From positions 2,914,001-2,978,000 of the forward strand of contig NZ_AFEJ02000001.1 in NCBI RefSeq assembly GCF_000238775.2: DNA of 64,000 nucleotides, read 5' to 3'. This DNA comes from Acaryochloris sp. CCMEE 5410 (lineage in GTDB: Bacteria > Cyanobacteriota > Cyanobacteriia > Thermosynechococcales > Thermosynechococcaceae). A program made the translations under genes and the position numbers. The stretch's first letter is position 1, and each line of letters begins with the position of its first letter. A model generated the notes under the pieces. That model did no database searches. It was not told the DNA's origin and was given only the letters and a program-made list of their open reading frames with translations. Positions 16,741 to 25,002 of the stretch are shown in pieces.

Positions 16741-17640
16741 ATGAAAAATGCCAGTCTCAATGATATCTCGGTGTTTGCAGAAGTTGCACGGGTGCAAGGT
16801 TTTCGTGCTGCTGCCGCCAATTTGAATCTTGGAGTTGGGTCAGTCAGTGAAACGATCCAACGACTTGAAAAACGTTTGGGTGTCCGCTTGATTGAGCGCA
16901 CCACCCGAAAAATATCTCTGACCTATGCAGGCAAACAGTTGTTTGAAAGAAGCCTGCCTGCTCTAACTGATTTAGCCAGTGCCCTGGATGACGTAAGCGA
17001 CGATCAAAACACTATTGCTGGCACATTACGTCTTTCAGCACCGCGTAGCAGCTCCCCCTTCTTTCTCGATGAATTAATCGCGGAATATTGTGCGACCTAT
17101 CCAGCCGTCAATCTTGAAGTCATGTATGAGGATCAAAAAGTCGATCTGGTCGCCTCAGGCGTTGACGCAGCAATTCGCTCACAAACGTTAGTGCAGAAAG
17201 GTTCTTTTTCTATTGAAATTGGACCAAAACTAGATATGACCCTGGTCGCTTCTCCCTCCTATCTAGATCGCAAAGGCAGCCCCAAAAAGCCGACGGACCT
17301 TATAGACCATGACGGCATACGCTTCGGCTTTGGCAGTACAGATCGGCTAGCCCCGTGGTCATTTGTGGACGGTAAAAGTAAAAAGAATTACACAGTCTCG
17401 CCCCAGTCACGCATGATTGTCAACGATTTGGTGTCGATGCTCCATTTTGCTAAAGCTGGGCTAGGACTGGCCTATGTTTATCGCAAGCCTGCCGAACCTT
17501 TCATTGCTTCTGGGGAGTTAGTCACGCTATTTGATCAATACATTCCGTCATTGCCCCGGTACACCATTAACTATTTGACGAAACGCCATGTGCCCAAGCG
17601 ATTAAAAGCATTTATTGATCTAGCGAGGACGGCAGAATAG
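16741..17640 (+). CDS. LysR-family transcriptional regulator
   Basis: A full-length 299-residue LysR regulator. The N-terminal winged helix reads NDISVFAEVARVQGFRAAAANLNLGVGSVSETIQRLEKRLGVRLIERTTRKISLT, and the C-terminal periplasmic-binding-type sensor domain starts near residue 90 (GTLRLSAPRSS...). It faces the ABM-like and NTF2-like genes, the usual arrangement for a LysR regulator and its target operon. LysR proteins bind T-N11-A sites in the shared region; none is obvious to the eye. The inducer is unknown. Confidence 0.92.
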   Translation: MKNASLNDISVFAEVARVQGFRAAAANLNLGVGSVSETIQRLEKRLGVRLIERTTRKISLTYAGKQLFERSLPALTDLASALDDVSDDQNTIAGTLRLSAPRSSSPFFLDELIAEYCATYPAVNLEVMYEDQKVDLVASGVDAAIRSQTLVQKGSFSIEIGPKLDMTLVASPSYLDRKGSPKKPTDLIDHDGIRFGFGSTDRLAPWSFVDGKSKKNYTVSPQSRMIVNDLVSMLHFAKAGLGLAYVYRKPAEPFIASGELVTLFDQYIPSLPRYTINYLTKRHVPKRLKAFIDLARTAE

Positions 17641-17716
17641 ATCGATTGAACCCTGACCTTGTTGGTTCAAAACCAAGATCGGTCTCTTCGATTACTCATC
17701 GCTGATATCGGCAAGA

Positions 17717-17756
17717 ATAAAAAAATATCTCCCCAACATCAGTCAGGGAGATATTT
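17717..17756 (-). terminator. Rho-independent terminator of the transketolase-like gene
   Basis: An 11-bp stem pairs 17723-17733 (AAATATCTCCC) with 17746-17756. On the minus strand it is followed by a T run with one interruption (17716-17725). It lies 21 bases beyond the stop of the leftward gene 17778-19679. Confidence 0.8.
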
Positions 17757-17777
17757 CAAGAGTTAATCAAATTAAGC

Positions 17778-19679
17778 TTAGCTAGCGAGAGACTTGACGG
17801 TCTTCATAATGCCAACGGGGTCAATACCCTGATGAGGGAATTGCTCCCAAAGACCCCCACAGCCTTCTTCATGGGTGCCTAAGTAAGCAAATTTAGGAGA
17901 GAGTCCCCGCTCCAGAAGCCAAGAACCGAAACGGCTACCTAATCCAGTCCGGCGGTTAAAGGATTCAACCACCACCACAAAAGGAGCTGCACCAAGCTTT
18001 TTCATCATGTCCTCGTCTACCACATTGAGGGTGGACTTGTTGATTAGACCCACATCAATGCCTTCCTTCTTCAGACGCTCAACCGCATCCAAAGACCGAT
18101 AGAGGGCTTCACCAAAGCTGACAATATAGCCCGCAGTCCCTTCCCGTACCACTTCGTCCTTGCCAGGGGTAAAGGTGTAGTTGCCTGCATACAGTTCACC
18201 ACCATTGGTATCTGTCAGGAGGGGCACCTTAGACCGCGTGGAGAAGATAAACCGCAGACCAGGGTTGTCAAAGACCGACTTTACACAGGCCTTCATTTGG
18301 TTGGCATCGGCAGGGAAATAGAGCCGAGTCTCATAACCGTCATCCAAGCCATTATCGGCAAACATATTGTTAATCCCGAAGTGGCAGGTGTTATCGGCCA
18401 TATCGTCAATGCCCGCATGGGAGAAGTGACAGAGCAAGTTGGACTTGTTCAAGCGAGCCATGGTGATTTCAGAGATACACATCTCCAAAAAGGCGCTAAA
18501 GGTAGCGAAGATGCCCTGCTTGCCTGCGGCCATGCCGAAACCAGCTGCCGCAGACAGGTTGCCCCGCTCTTGAATCCCGCCACTGATAAAGATTTCGGGA
18601 TTGGCAGCCCGAATCTTATGGAGACCACAGGAGCCTTCCAGGTCGCTATCGACAACCAGCACCTTAGCCTTACGGTCGGCTTCGCTCATGCTACTGAGGA
18701 CTTCTACCACTGCATCCCCAAAGACATTCCGGTTAGAGTCATACTTCTCAGAAGCCCCGAGGAATGTATAGTCCTGGCTAGGCTTAACCACGCTCTTCAG
18801 ATTGGAAACCGCATCAGAATGACCGCGAGCTTCTAGATACTTAAGGGCGGCATCCACAGAGATCACGTCATGACCGTGGTTAGATCCTTCCAGGCCGTCG
18901 ATACCCACACACATGGCCCGCTTGTTAATCACGGCCACGGGACCGGGGGTGTTAATCGCTTCACAAATGCGAGCGTAGAGCCCATCAATATCTTCACCAT
19001 CGCCTTCTAGAACTTTGAGGCCATGACCTTCTAAGGTCTTTTTGACGCTAAACCCAGGTAGATAATCAGAAGGGCTACCGGCAATGGTGATGTCATTATC
19101 ATCAATCAGCAGCTTGACGTTAATCTGCTGGGCAACGGCTAGACGAGCTGCTTCCGCGTCATTGCCTTCTTGCTGGGAACCATCAGACCCTAGACAGAAC
19201 GCTGTTTTACCAGGATTTGCGAGGGCAACGCCATTCACATAGGGCCACATATGTCCCAAACGGCCGGAGCTAAATTTAACCCCAGGCGTGAGACCCAGTT
19301 CGGGGTGACCGGGCAAGGTGGAGTTAGCACCCCGATAGTTCATCAACTGCTCGGCAGGTAGAGAGCCTTCGAGGGTGGACATCAAGTATTGCGTCGCGAC
19401 TCGGTGTCCAGCTTCATCAAAAAAGATAGGAACATACTTGTCGGCACTGCCCCGAAAGAGGGCATCCAAAATCATCACTTCGGGAACCGTGTCGTAAGGT
19501 CCACCGGTATGTCCACCCACACCTCGGGCTGCACCTGTGGCGGTAAAAAAGACAATGGCATCACGGCAAAGCTGAATATTCGCTTTGAGGGTCTCCCGTT
19601 GCTCTGGGGTGAGGGTGGGATTGCTAGCGTCCAGGGTCAGCGGCGTATAGGCCTTTAAATCAATCGGGAATGTTGTCAT
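17778..19679 (-). CDS. Transketolase-like thiamin diphosphate enzyme
   Basis: A 633-residue protein with all three transketolase segments on one chain. The ThDP-binding part includes GHTGGPYDTVPE near residue 56 and GSDGSQQEGNDAEAA...LIDDNDITIAG near 168-205. The pyrimidine domain contains QERGNLSAAAGFGMAAGKQGIFATFSAFLE near 370, where the Glu that activates the cofactor is expected. The C-terminal domain follows (VVVVESFNRRTGLGSRFGSWLLE). It differs clearly from the usual cyanobacterial Calvin-cycle transketolase, which begins with a SGHPG-type motif, so the donor and acceptor are uncertain. Next to adk and rpiA, a sugar-phosphate role is plausible. It has its own terminator. Confidence 0.82.
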   Translation of the reverse strand: MTTFPIDLKAYTPLTLDASNPTLTPEQRETLKANIQLCRDAIVFFTATGAARGVGGHTGGPYDTVPEVMILDALFRGSADKYVPIFFDEAGHRVATQYLMSTLEGSLPAEQLMNYRGANSTLPGHPELGLTPGVKFSSGRLGHMWPYVNGVALANPGKTAFCLGSDGSQQEGNDAEAARLAVAQQINVKLLIDDNDITIAGSPSDYLPGFSVKKTLEGHGLKVLEGDGEDIDGLYARICEAINTPGPVAVINKRAMCVGIDGLEGSNHGHDVISVDAALKYLEARGHSDAVSNLKSVVKPSQDYTFLGASEKYDSNRNVFGDAVVEVLSSMSEADRKAKVLVVDSDLEGSCGLHKIRAANPEIFISGGIQERGNLSAAAGFGMAAGKQGIFATFSAFLEMCISEITMARLNKSNLLCHFSHAGIDDMADNTCHFGINNMFADNGLDDGYETRLYFPADANQMKACVKSVFDNPGLRFIFSTRSKVPLLTDTNGGELYAGNYTFTPGKDEVVREGTAGYIVSFGEALYRSLDAVERLKKEGIDVGLINKSTLNVVDEDMMKKLGAAPFVVVVESFNRRTGLGSRFGSWLLERGLSPKFAYLGTHEEGCGGLWEQFPHQGIDPVGIMKTVKSLAS

Positions 19680-19902
19680 AGAAGCTGTTCCTTAAATGGG
19701 TCAATGTGAAGAGTTATAACGGGCTAGCCTGGCTATCGTACCATTTTGTCTTTATTGCTCCAGGCGTTTTTCTATACCTCGATCTGAGGTCATCTCAAGA
19801 TGATCTCAACCTCAGGAGCATTGGGCGGCAAGACTGAACGAATCATCTCTTCGTTCGGCAGCCATTAGTTAAGTATTTTTACCTATTGTACTAGGTCATG
19901 GC

Positions 19903-20466
19903 CTAAACGTTGGCTAAAGGCTGAATTACCTCTGAGATCGCATCCGTAATCTCAGACTCCGGGCGACTGCCATCAATCTCCACCAAACACTGGCGGCGTC
20001 GATAAAAGTCAATTAAGGGGACGGTTTGATGGAGGTAAACCTGCAAACGCTGTCGAATCAGATCTTCGCTATCATCCTGGCGACCGCGCTTTAGCATCCG
20101 CTCCACCAGGAGATCTTCAGGAGCATCAAAGTACACCACCTGCCCGTAGGGTTGTCCCATAATTTGCAGTAGGGTATCCAGAGCTTGGGACTGGACCAAA
20201 TTGCGAGGGAACCCATCCAAGATCCAGCCCTGCTGGGTGGCAGGCGTGCCAAAGCTGTCTCGCATCAGGTCAACGATGAGATCATCGGGCACCAATTCTC
20301 CTGTCTCGACATGGGTTTGGGCTTGTTTGCCTAGGTCAGATTGGGCTGAGATCGCATCCCGCAGCAAATCCCCCGTAGACAGGCTAGGAATCTGCCAGCG
20401 AGCAGCCAAAGCTGCTGCTTGGGTACTTTTACCAGAACCCGGTGGGCCAAGAAGAACAAGTCGCAT
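19903..20466 (-). CDS. adk: Adenylate kinase
   Basis: A 187-residue short-type adenylate kinase that interconverts ATP + AMP and 2 ADP. The P-loop GPPGSGKST is at residues 7-15, the AMP-binding STGDLLRDAI follows, then the GWILDGFPRN motif near residue 80 and the short lid with RMLKRGRQDDSEDLIRQRL. The lid is the short form without zinc Cys. ATG 20466 begins exactly at the family's MRLVLLGPPG start; a longer reading adds 24 hydrophobic residues without support. It lies 223 bases upstream of the transketolase-like gene on the same strand. Confidence 0.95.
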   Translation of the reverse strand: MRLVLLGPPGSGKSTQAAALAARWQIPSLSTGDLLRDAISAQSDLGKQAQTHVETGELVPDDLIVDLMRDSFGTPATQQGWILDGFPRNLVQSQALDTLLQIMGQPYGQVVYFDAPEDLLVERMLKRGRQDDSEDLIRQRLQVYLHQTVPLIDFYRRRQCLVEIDGSRPESEITDAISEVIQPLANV

Positions 20467-20853
20467 AGGGATAGGGAGAAGTGACAGGACAATCGAAAAT
20501 GTTCTGAACAGCGCCGTGGATAAGAGGAGAAGACTCACTTATCCAGCTCAATATGTCATGGGAACGAGAAGCTTTTTTGATGTCAGCGCCACTCTAGATG
20601 GAGAACAGCAGAAGATCCACAAGAGCTTATAACCTTGACTTAATCAGGAGAATAAAGCTTTTTCTGTAACATCCCCCTTACTATACACTGAATCCGATCC
20701 ATCCCCCGTCTCAGAAGCAGTGAACTGAGTTAAATATGCGTCTGAGGGGTCTTAACGGCGACTCTCAGAGGGAAATGGGCTAGGCAGAGGGACCGCTTTG
20801 GGTCATGCTAGAAATCGTCAGTTTTCGCAAGCAGCTTTTTTTGGAGGTTCAGT
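20467..20853. other. Divergent promoter region between adk and rpiA
   Basis: This 387-base region must hold promoters for adk (leftward) and rpiA (rightward). A TATACT-like box is visible near 20683 and GGAGG lies 11 bases before the rpiA start. No gene, riboswitch or strong hairpin is seen. Confidence 0.45.
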
Positions 20854-21561
20854 ATGAGCGCAGTTGATCCCGTTAAGTTAATGAAACAACAGGTGGGCAA
20901 AGCCGCAGCAGATCGGGTTCAGTCTGGCTCCATTATTGGGTTAGGAACAGGGTCCACCACGGCATTTGCCATTCAGTTCTTGGGGGATCGGATTAAGTCC
21001 GGTGAATTAACGGATATCAAGGGCATTCCCACCTCGTTTCAAGCGTCTGTATTGGCTAAGCAGTATGGCATCCCCTTAACCACCTTGGATGAAGTGGATC
21101 GGATCCATATCGGTATCGATGGCGCAGACGAAGTCGATCCCCAGAAAAATTTGATTAAAGGCGGTGGCGCGGCCCATACCCGCGAGAAGGTCGTCGATTC
21201 CCTGGCCGAGCAGTTTATTGTGGTGGTCGATCAATCCAAAATTGTCGATAAATTAGGGTCTACCTTCCCAGTGCCTGTGGAGGTATTGCCGATGGCGATC
21301 GCACCCGTGATGCAGGCATTAGAAAAACTCGGCGGCAAGCCGGAACTGCGCATAGGCGTCAAAAAAGACGGTCCTGTGATTACCGACCAGGGCAATATGG
21401 TGCTGGACGTGACCTTTAGCGATATTCCCAATCCCCCCGAACTGGAGAAAACCATCAACAACATTCCCGGCGTGCTAGAAAACGGCATCTTCGTGGGCAT
21501 GACTGACATTGTTTTAATCGGTGAGATTAAAGACGGTAATCCCATCGTCCGTGAGATGTAA
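20854..21561 (+). CDS. rpiA: Ribose-5-phosphate isomerase A
   Basis: A 235-residue RpiA that interconverts ribose 5-phosphate and ribulose 5-phosphate in the Calvin and pentose phosphate cycles. Diagnostic motifs are [13 protein letters not shown] near residue 29, the catalytic IDGADEVDP near 90, [15 protein letters not shown] near 102 with the active Glu, and the C-terminal [17 protein letters not shown] sequence directly upstream supports ATG 20854. Full length, intact. It is divergent from adk; the neighbouring transketolase-like gene makes this a small sugar-phosphate cluster. Confidence 0.96.
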   Translation: MSAVDPVKLMKQQVGKAAADRVQSGSIIGLGTGSTTAFAIQFLGDRIKSGELTDIKGIPTSFQASVLAKQYGIPLTTLDEVDRIHIGIDGADEVDPQKNLIKGGGAAHTREKVVDSLAEQFIVVVDQSKIVDKLGSTFPVPVEVLPMAIAPVMQALEKLGGKPELRIGVKKDGPVITDQGNMVLDVTFSDIPNPPELEKTINNIPGVLENGIFVGMTDIVLIGEIKDGNPIVREM

Positions 21562-21576
21562 TCGCCCATTGTTATC

Positions 21577-21601
21577 AAGGAAGTATGGGTGATACTTCCT
21601 T
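21577..21601 (+). terminator. Terminator-like hairpin after rpiA
   Basis: A perfect 10-bp stem (AAGGAAGTAT at 21577-21586 with its complement at 21592-21601) with a 5-base loop lies 15 bases after the rpiA stop. There is no long T run, so it may be a weak terminator or an mRNA-stabilising hairpin. Confidence 0.55.
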
Positions 21602-21965
21602 CTGATCACTTCACCTCCGGCTACCTAGTCGGGGGTATATTTTTTCCCTTCCTGTGGAGCCTCTTGCGCTTCTAAAAGGATGATTGCTTCTTCCTCAACT
21701 CTGCCTGTAGCACCGAGAAAATCAGCATAGCTTTCCAGTCGTTCCTGTGTCCGTTTTTCCTCTAAGCCCTCCAAATGGATGCGTTCGGCCTCATCGGTAC
21801 GATCCGTCAGAAGATAGATAAATGCAAGCATGGTTCGGTTCAAGTGCCCACTTTTAAGCTCTATGGATTTCAGAAAACACTTTTCTGCTGACTCGTACTT
21901 TTCCAACTCCATCCACACAACACCCAACGCCCAATAAGCGATGTGACTGTGGCTTGCTGGAGCAA

Positions 21966-23033
21966 GGCACTGGTCTACTAACAGGGCACATACCTAAACC
22001 CTTTATTGGTGAGGAGTTCTAGTGTGCTCAACGGACGAGAACAAAATCCCATCTCCATTGCTGGTGTGGTCTGCTTACTGAGCCCCCAATGGGGTCTAAC
22101 CCAGTTATGAATCAGGCGTTGTACATCTAGCACTCGCTGTAACCCCGACCGCTTCTTAGCGTAGAGATTCTGCCGTCTTCGATAAGCACTACATCGTCTC
22201 CTCAAGGCAGCATTGTGAGCCTCATTATGATTGGCATGGACCTCAGACCCTAGACTGATAGCGGTAAAGGGATGCTCTGCTTTCACCCACTCTACTCGCC
22301 GATTCCCCTGAGACCCTTTAACTTTCATCGCGACTTCTAACCCCTCTCGCCAAACCTTGCGATGCCCATAGTCAGGATGACACTCCTCACCATTGAGATA
22401 GACATTGGCGAGCTTCCAAAGTTCTTGTCCATAACGCCTCTCACCATCGGTAAACCATCGAATCCCATCACAGGCTTTGACCCACTCCCAAGCTGAGTAA
22501 ACGCCATTTGCAAAAGTTGTGCATCCTTGAGGCCAGCTTGTGCTGTCAACCAATAGCGGCTTTCGCGTTCAAGGAAATGGATGGTCCAGCCCTGGGATTG
22601 GCTGGGGGGGAAGATTTTTGCCTACACGCGTGTAAACTTCATCCCCTTCTACCGTCACATCAGAGGCTGCTGGTGCGGGAGGTGACCAGTTCTGTGCTTG
22701 GTCTGCTAGGCGTTTTTCCCAACGCATAATGGTGGTATGAGATTTACCGAAAGTTCGACCTGCAGCACGAATACCCATCCCTTCGGTGCGAGCTTTGATG
22801 GCATAGCTCACTACTGAACTAGCGGTGCGTAAGCGAGCCATTGGGGTACCCGTGCGTTCGTTGAAACGCCGATTGCAATCCTTACACTGATATCGCTGGA
22901 CTAATGTCCCATCTTGCAGGCTATCAAAGCCGCGCTTTAGGATCTTCTCGCTTAGACAATATGGGCATTCCATTGATCTACATTAGGTTGCGTCGGAAGC
23001 ATTATAGCTAGATCCTGCTAACAGACCAGTGCC
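21966..23033 (-). mobile_element. IS1-family insertion sequence (1068 bp)
   Basis: The ends are imperfect 20-base inverted repeats starting GGCACTGGTCT (21966-21985 and, inverted, 23014-23033; 17 of 20 match). The transposase reading frame runs leftward between them, and its stop codon lies inside the left end, as in IS1 elements. I find no 8-9 base target duplication; only GCAA is shared near both ends. The element splits a TPR gene, so insertion is more recent than that gene's loss. Confidence 0.85.
21978..22973 (-). pseudogene. IS1-like transposase with two compensating frameshifts
   Basis: The N-terminal part carries the InsA-type zinc finger (C-P-Y-C...C-K-D-C) and a helix-turn-helix (GIRAAGRTFGKSHTTIMRWEKRL). 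The C-terminal DDE catalytic part reads IRWFTDGERRYGQELWKL...HANHNEAHNAALRRR. After GKNLPP, at a run of seven G on the plus strand (22604-22610), the frame shifts, and SQSQGWTIHFLERESRYWLTAQAGLKDAQL is read in another frame. At 22512-22515 (four A) the frame returns. One base too many at the first site and one too few at the second explain this. The product is broken unless both indels are sequencing errors or slippage corrects them. Confidence 0.82.
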
Positions 23034-23362
23034 TTGCAAATGGGGGATAGCTTCTGAGTGTTGGTTGAGCTTGAAATAAGCCCATCCAGTATTCCAAGAT
23101 GTATTAAAACTAGTTGGAAGAAGTTCTGAGTTTTGCTCAGCGAACTGAATAGCATCCCTCCAACGTTGCTGCTTCACCAACTGATCCATCTGTGTGGTTA
23201 GCTCTATCATATTCATTGATCTCTAGTACCTATCTCGCCCCTTGAATAGGAGATAAACCCTCGGGTTTTATCTGCACGAGAGTCAATTCACCTGTCCTAG
23301 GCTTATAAAGCCCAGCCTGGATGTCTTACCTAACCCCAGCTCAGCACTTGGGAGATTCTCCC

Positions 23363-23410
23363 ACGCAAGAATGTAGGCTTCAGCCTACGCAAGAATAAAG
23401 GTTTCAGCTT
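23363..23410. repeat. Two tandem copies of a 24-base repeat
   Basis: ACGCAAGAATnnAGGnTTCAGCnT occurs at 23363-23386 and again at 23387-23410 with 20 of 24 bases identical. The first copy contains the palindrome TAGGCT-TC-AGCCTA. It lies in the non-coding space between the TPR pseudogene and cysK, near a small bulged hairpin at 23251-23273. Function unknown; possibly a remnant of a dispersed repeat. Confidence 0.55.
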
Positions 23411-23435
23411 ATCTCGAATCTAGCGTTAGCCATGA

Positions 23436-24380
23436 CTAATGCGACTCCGCATCGTGAAACAGGGGCGTGCTGAGATAGCGTTCGCCAAAGCTGGGCTGAA
23501 TCATCACAATCAGCTTGTCCTTGTTCTCAGATCGTTTGGCCACTTGGATGGCCGCGCATAACGCTGCCCCAGATGAGATCCCGGACAGCAACCCTTCTTC
23601 CCGCGCGAGTCGCCGACCATAGGTGATGGCATCTTCATCTTTAACCAGGATCACTTCATCAATCAGATCCACCTTTAAAACGGGAGGGATAAATCCCGCG
23701 CCGATCCCTTGGATTTTGTGGGGACCAGGAGATCCGCCCGATAAGATAGGGCTGCCTTCAGGCTCCACAGCGATGGCCTGAAATGATTTCTTGCGAGCCT
23801 TTAAGACTTCGGCCACGCCAGTTAGGGTGCCCCCAGTGCCCACGCCAGCAATGAGGAAATCTACCTTACCATCGGTATCTGCCCAAATTTCTTCTGCTGT
23901 GGTTTGGCGATGAATTTGGGGATTAGCTGGATTGCGAAACTGCTGAAGCATATAGGCATTGGGTAGGGTATCCACCAACTCTTGAGCCCGTTCAATACAA
24001 CCTCGCATCCCTTCTGTACCTGGGGTCAACTCTAGCTCTGCCCCGTAGGCCCGCAGCATTGCCCGTCGCTCGGCACTCATGGTTTCTGGCATAGTTAGGA
24101 TCAGGCGATAGCCTTTGGCCGCCGCCACCATGGCCAAGGCAATTCCCGTATTGCCAGAGGTGGGTTCCACCAACACCGTGATACCCGGATGAATCAGTCC
24201 TTGTTTTTCGGCAATGGCAATCATATTGCTGCCAATCCGATCTTTCACCGACGCAGAGGGATTCAGGCTCTCCAGCTTGATAATAATTTTGGCCAGGCAC
24301 CCTTCCATCTCTGGAATGCGATTGAGTTGAATGAGCGGCGTTTTACCAATCAGCTCGGTAATATCGTGGGCAATACGCAT
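23436..24380 (-). CDS. cysK: Cysteine synthase (O-acetylserine sulfhydrylase)
   Basis: A 314-residue PLP enzyme that makes cysteine from O-acetylserine and sulfide. PLP Lys46 lies in SASVKDRIG, the substrate Asn loop is [12 protein letters not shown] near residue 69, and the phosphate-binding loop is [16 protein letters not shown] near 177. The closing ISSGAA...SFGERYLST motif is also present, with PSFGER in place of the common PDTGER. Length is normal. It follows an Rrf2-type regulator gene 72 bases upstream on the same strand, suggesting co-transcription and sulfur-responsive control. Confidence 0.93.
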   Translation of the reverse strand: MRIAHDITELIGKTPLIQLNRIPEMEGCLAKIIIKLESLNPSASVKDRIGSNMIAIAEKQGLIHPGITVLVEPTSGNTGIALAMVAAAKGYRLILTMPETMSAERRAMLRAYGAELELTPGTEGMRGCIERAQELVDTLPNAYMLQQFRNPANPQIHRQTTAEEIWADTDGKVDFLIAGVGTGGTLTGVAEVLKARKKSFQAIAVEPEGSPILSGGSPGPHKIQGIGAGFIPPVLKVDLIDEVILVKDEDAITYGRRLAREEGLLSGISSGAALCAAIQVAKRSENKDKLIVMIQPSFGERYLSTPLFHDAESH

Positions 24381-24452
24381 AGTGACAGTCTCTGCTTATC
24401 AGTTCAATCAAGGAAGAGAACGCGGCCCAGGCAGCTGAGCGTTGCCCTTTAC

Positions 24453-24890
24453 TTAGATGTAATACATCAGGTCAATTTGTTTTTTAGCATCTCTGCGATC
24501 GCAAAGATCTTGCAACGTACAATTCTTGAGGATCTTGCTCGCTGCTTGATCCGCTTCGTGCCAAAGTTCTTGGACTACCGCTTTCTCCGTTGTCAGACCT
24601 GTTTGGGGTAAAGCGTTCGATTGCGGATCTCTGCCTTCTATACAGTTAATGATTTCTAGTAGGGTAATTTTCCAAGGTTCACGGGCCAATAAATATCCTC
24701 CGCGCGCCCCTCGCTGAGAACAGACTAAACCTGAACGGCGCAGAATGGCCAGGAGTTGTTCTAAATATCGATCGGGAATATGTTGTTGGGCTGCAATTTG
24801 GCGGATGCGTAGCGGCTCCCCTTGCGGGTAGTGATCCACCAGTGACAGCAATGCCAGCACCGCATATTCACATTTACATGACAATTCCAC
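24453..24890 (-). CDS. Rrf2-family regulator, CymR-like
   Basis: A 145-residue Rrf2 regulator: the N-terminal CEYAVLALLSLVDHYPQG, the helix-turn-helix LRIRQIAAQQHIPDRYLEQLLAILRRSGLV, and the wing SQRGARGGYLLAREP. The three spaced cysteines that bind Fe-S in IscR are absent; only scattered Cys occur (NCIEG, NCTLQDLC). This favours the cysteine-metabolism group typified by CymR, which in Firmicutes partners CysK. Its position directly before cysK supports the same link here. Target sites are not visible by eye. Confidence 0.87.
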   Translation of the reverse strand: MELSCKCEYAVLALLSLVDHYPQGEPLRIRQIAAQQHIPDRYLEQLLAILRRSGLVCSQRGARGGYLLAREPWKITLLEIINCIEGRDPQSNALPQTGLTTEKAVVQELWHEADQAASKILKNCTLQDLCDRRDAKKQIDLMYYI

Positions 24891-25002
24891 AGGGCAAGCC
24901 CCCCTGAGGCAACAACAGCCTTGGACCTAGTATACTCCGGTTCTCCATCGGAGTTTAGGGATTATCCTGCCTAGCCTTCTGAGTGCTCCTTTCAGCCAGA
25001 CC

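Larger units (their letters stand above)
21625..23216 (-). pseudogene. TPR-repeat protein gene split by an IS1-like element
   Basis: The N-terminal part (23216 to about 23034) reads MNMIELTTQMDQLVKQQRW, then SWNTGWAYFKLNQHSEAIPHLQ. The C-terminal part (about 21971 to 21625) continues with CLAPASHSHIAYWALGVVW, then AEKCFLKSIELK and AERIHLEGLEEK. These are consecutive 34-residue TPR repeats of one protein of roughly 190 residues, of a type common in cyanobacteria. The insertion 21966-23033 interrupts the repeat just after HLQ. Joining the flanks without the element leaves a one-base frame difference, so simple excision would not restore the gene. Both fragments are probably non-functional. Confidence 0.85.
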
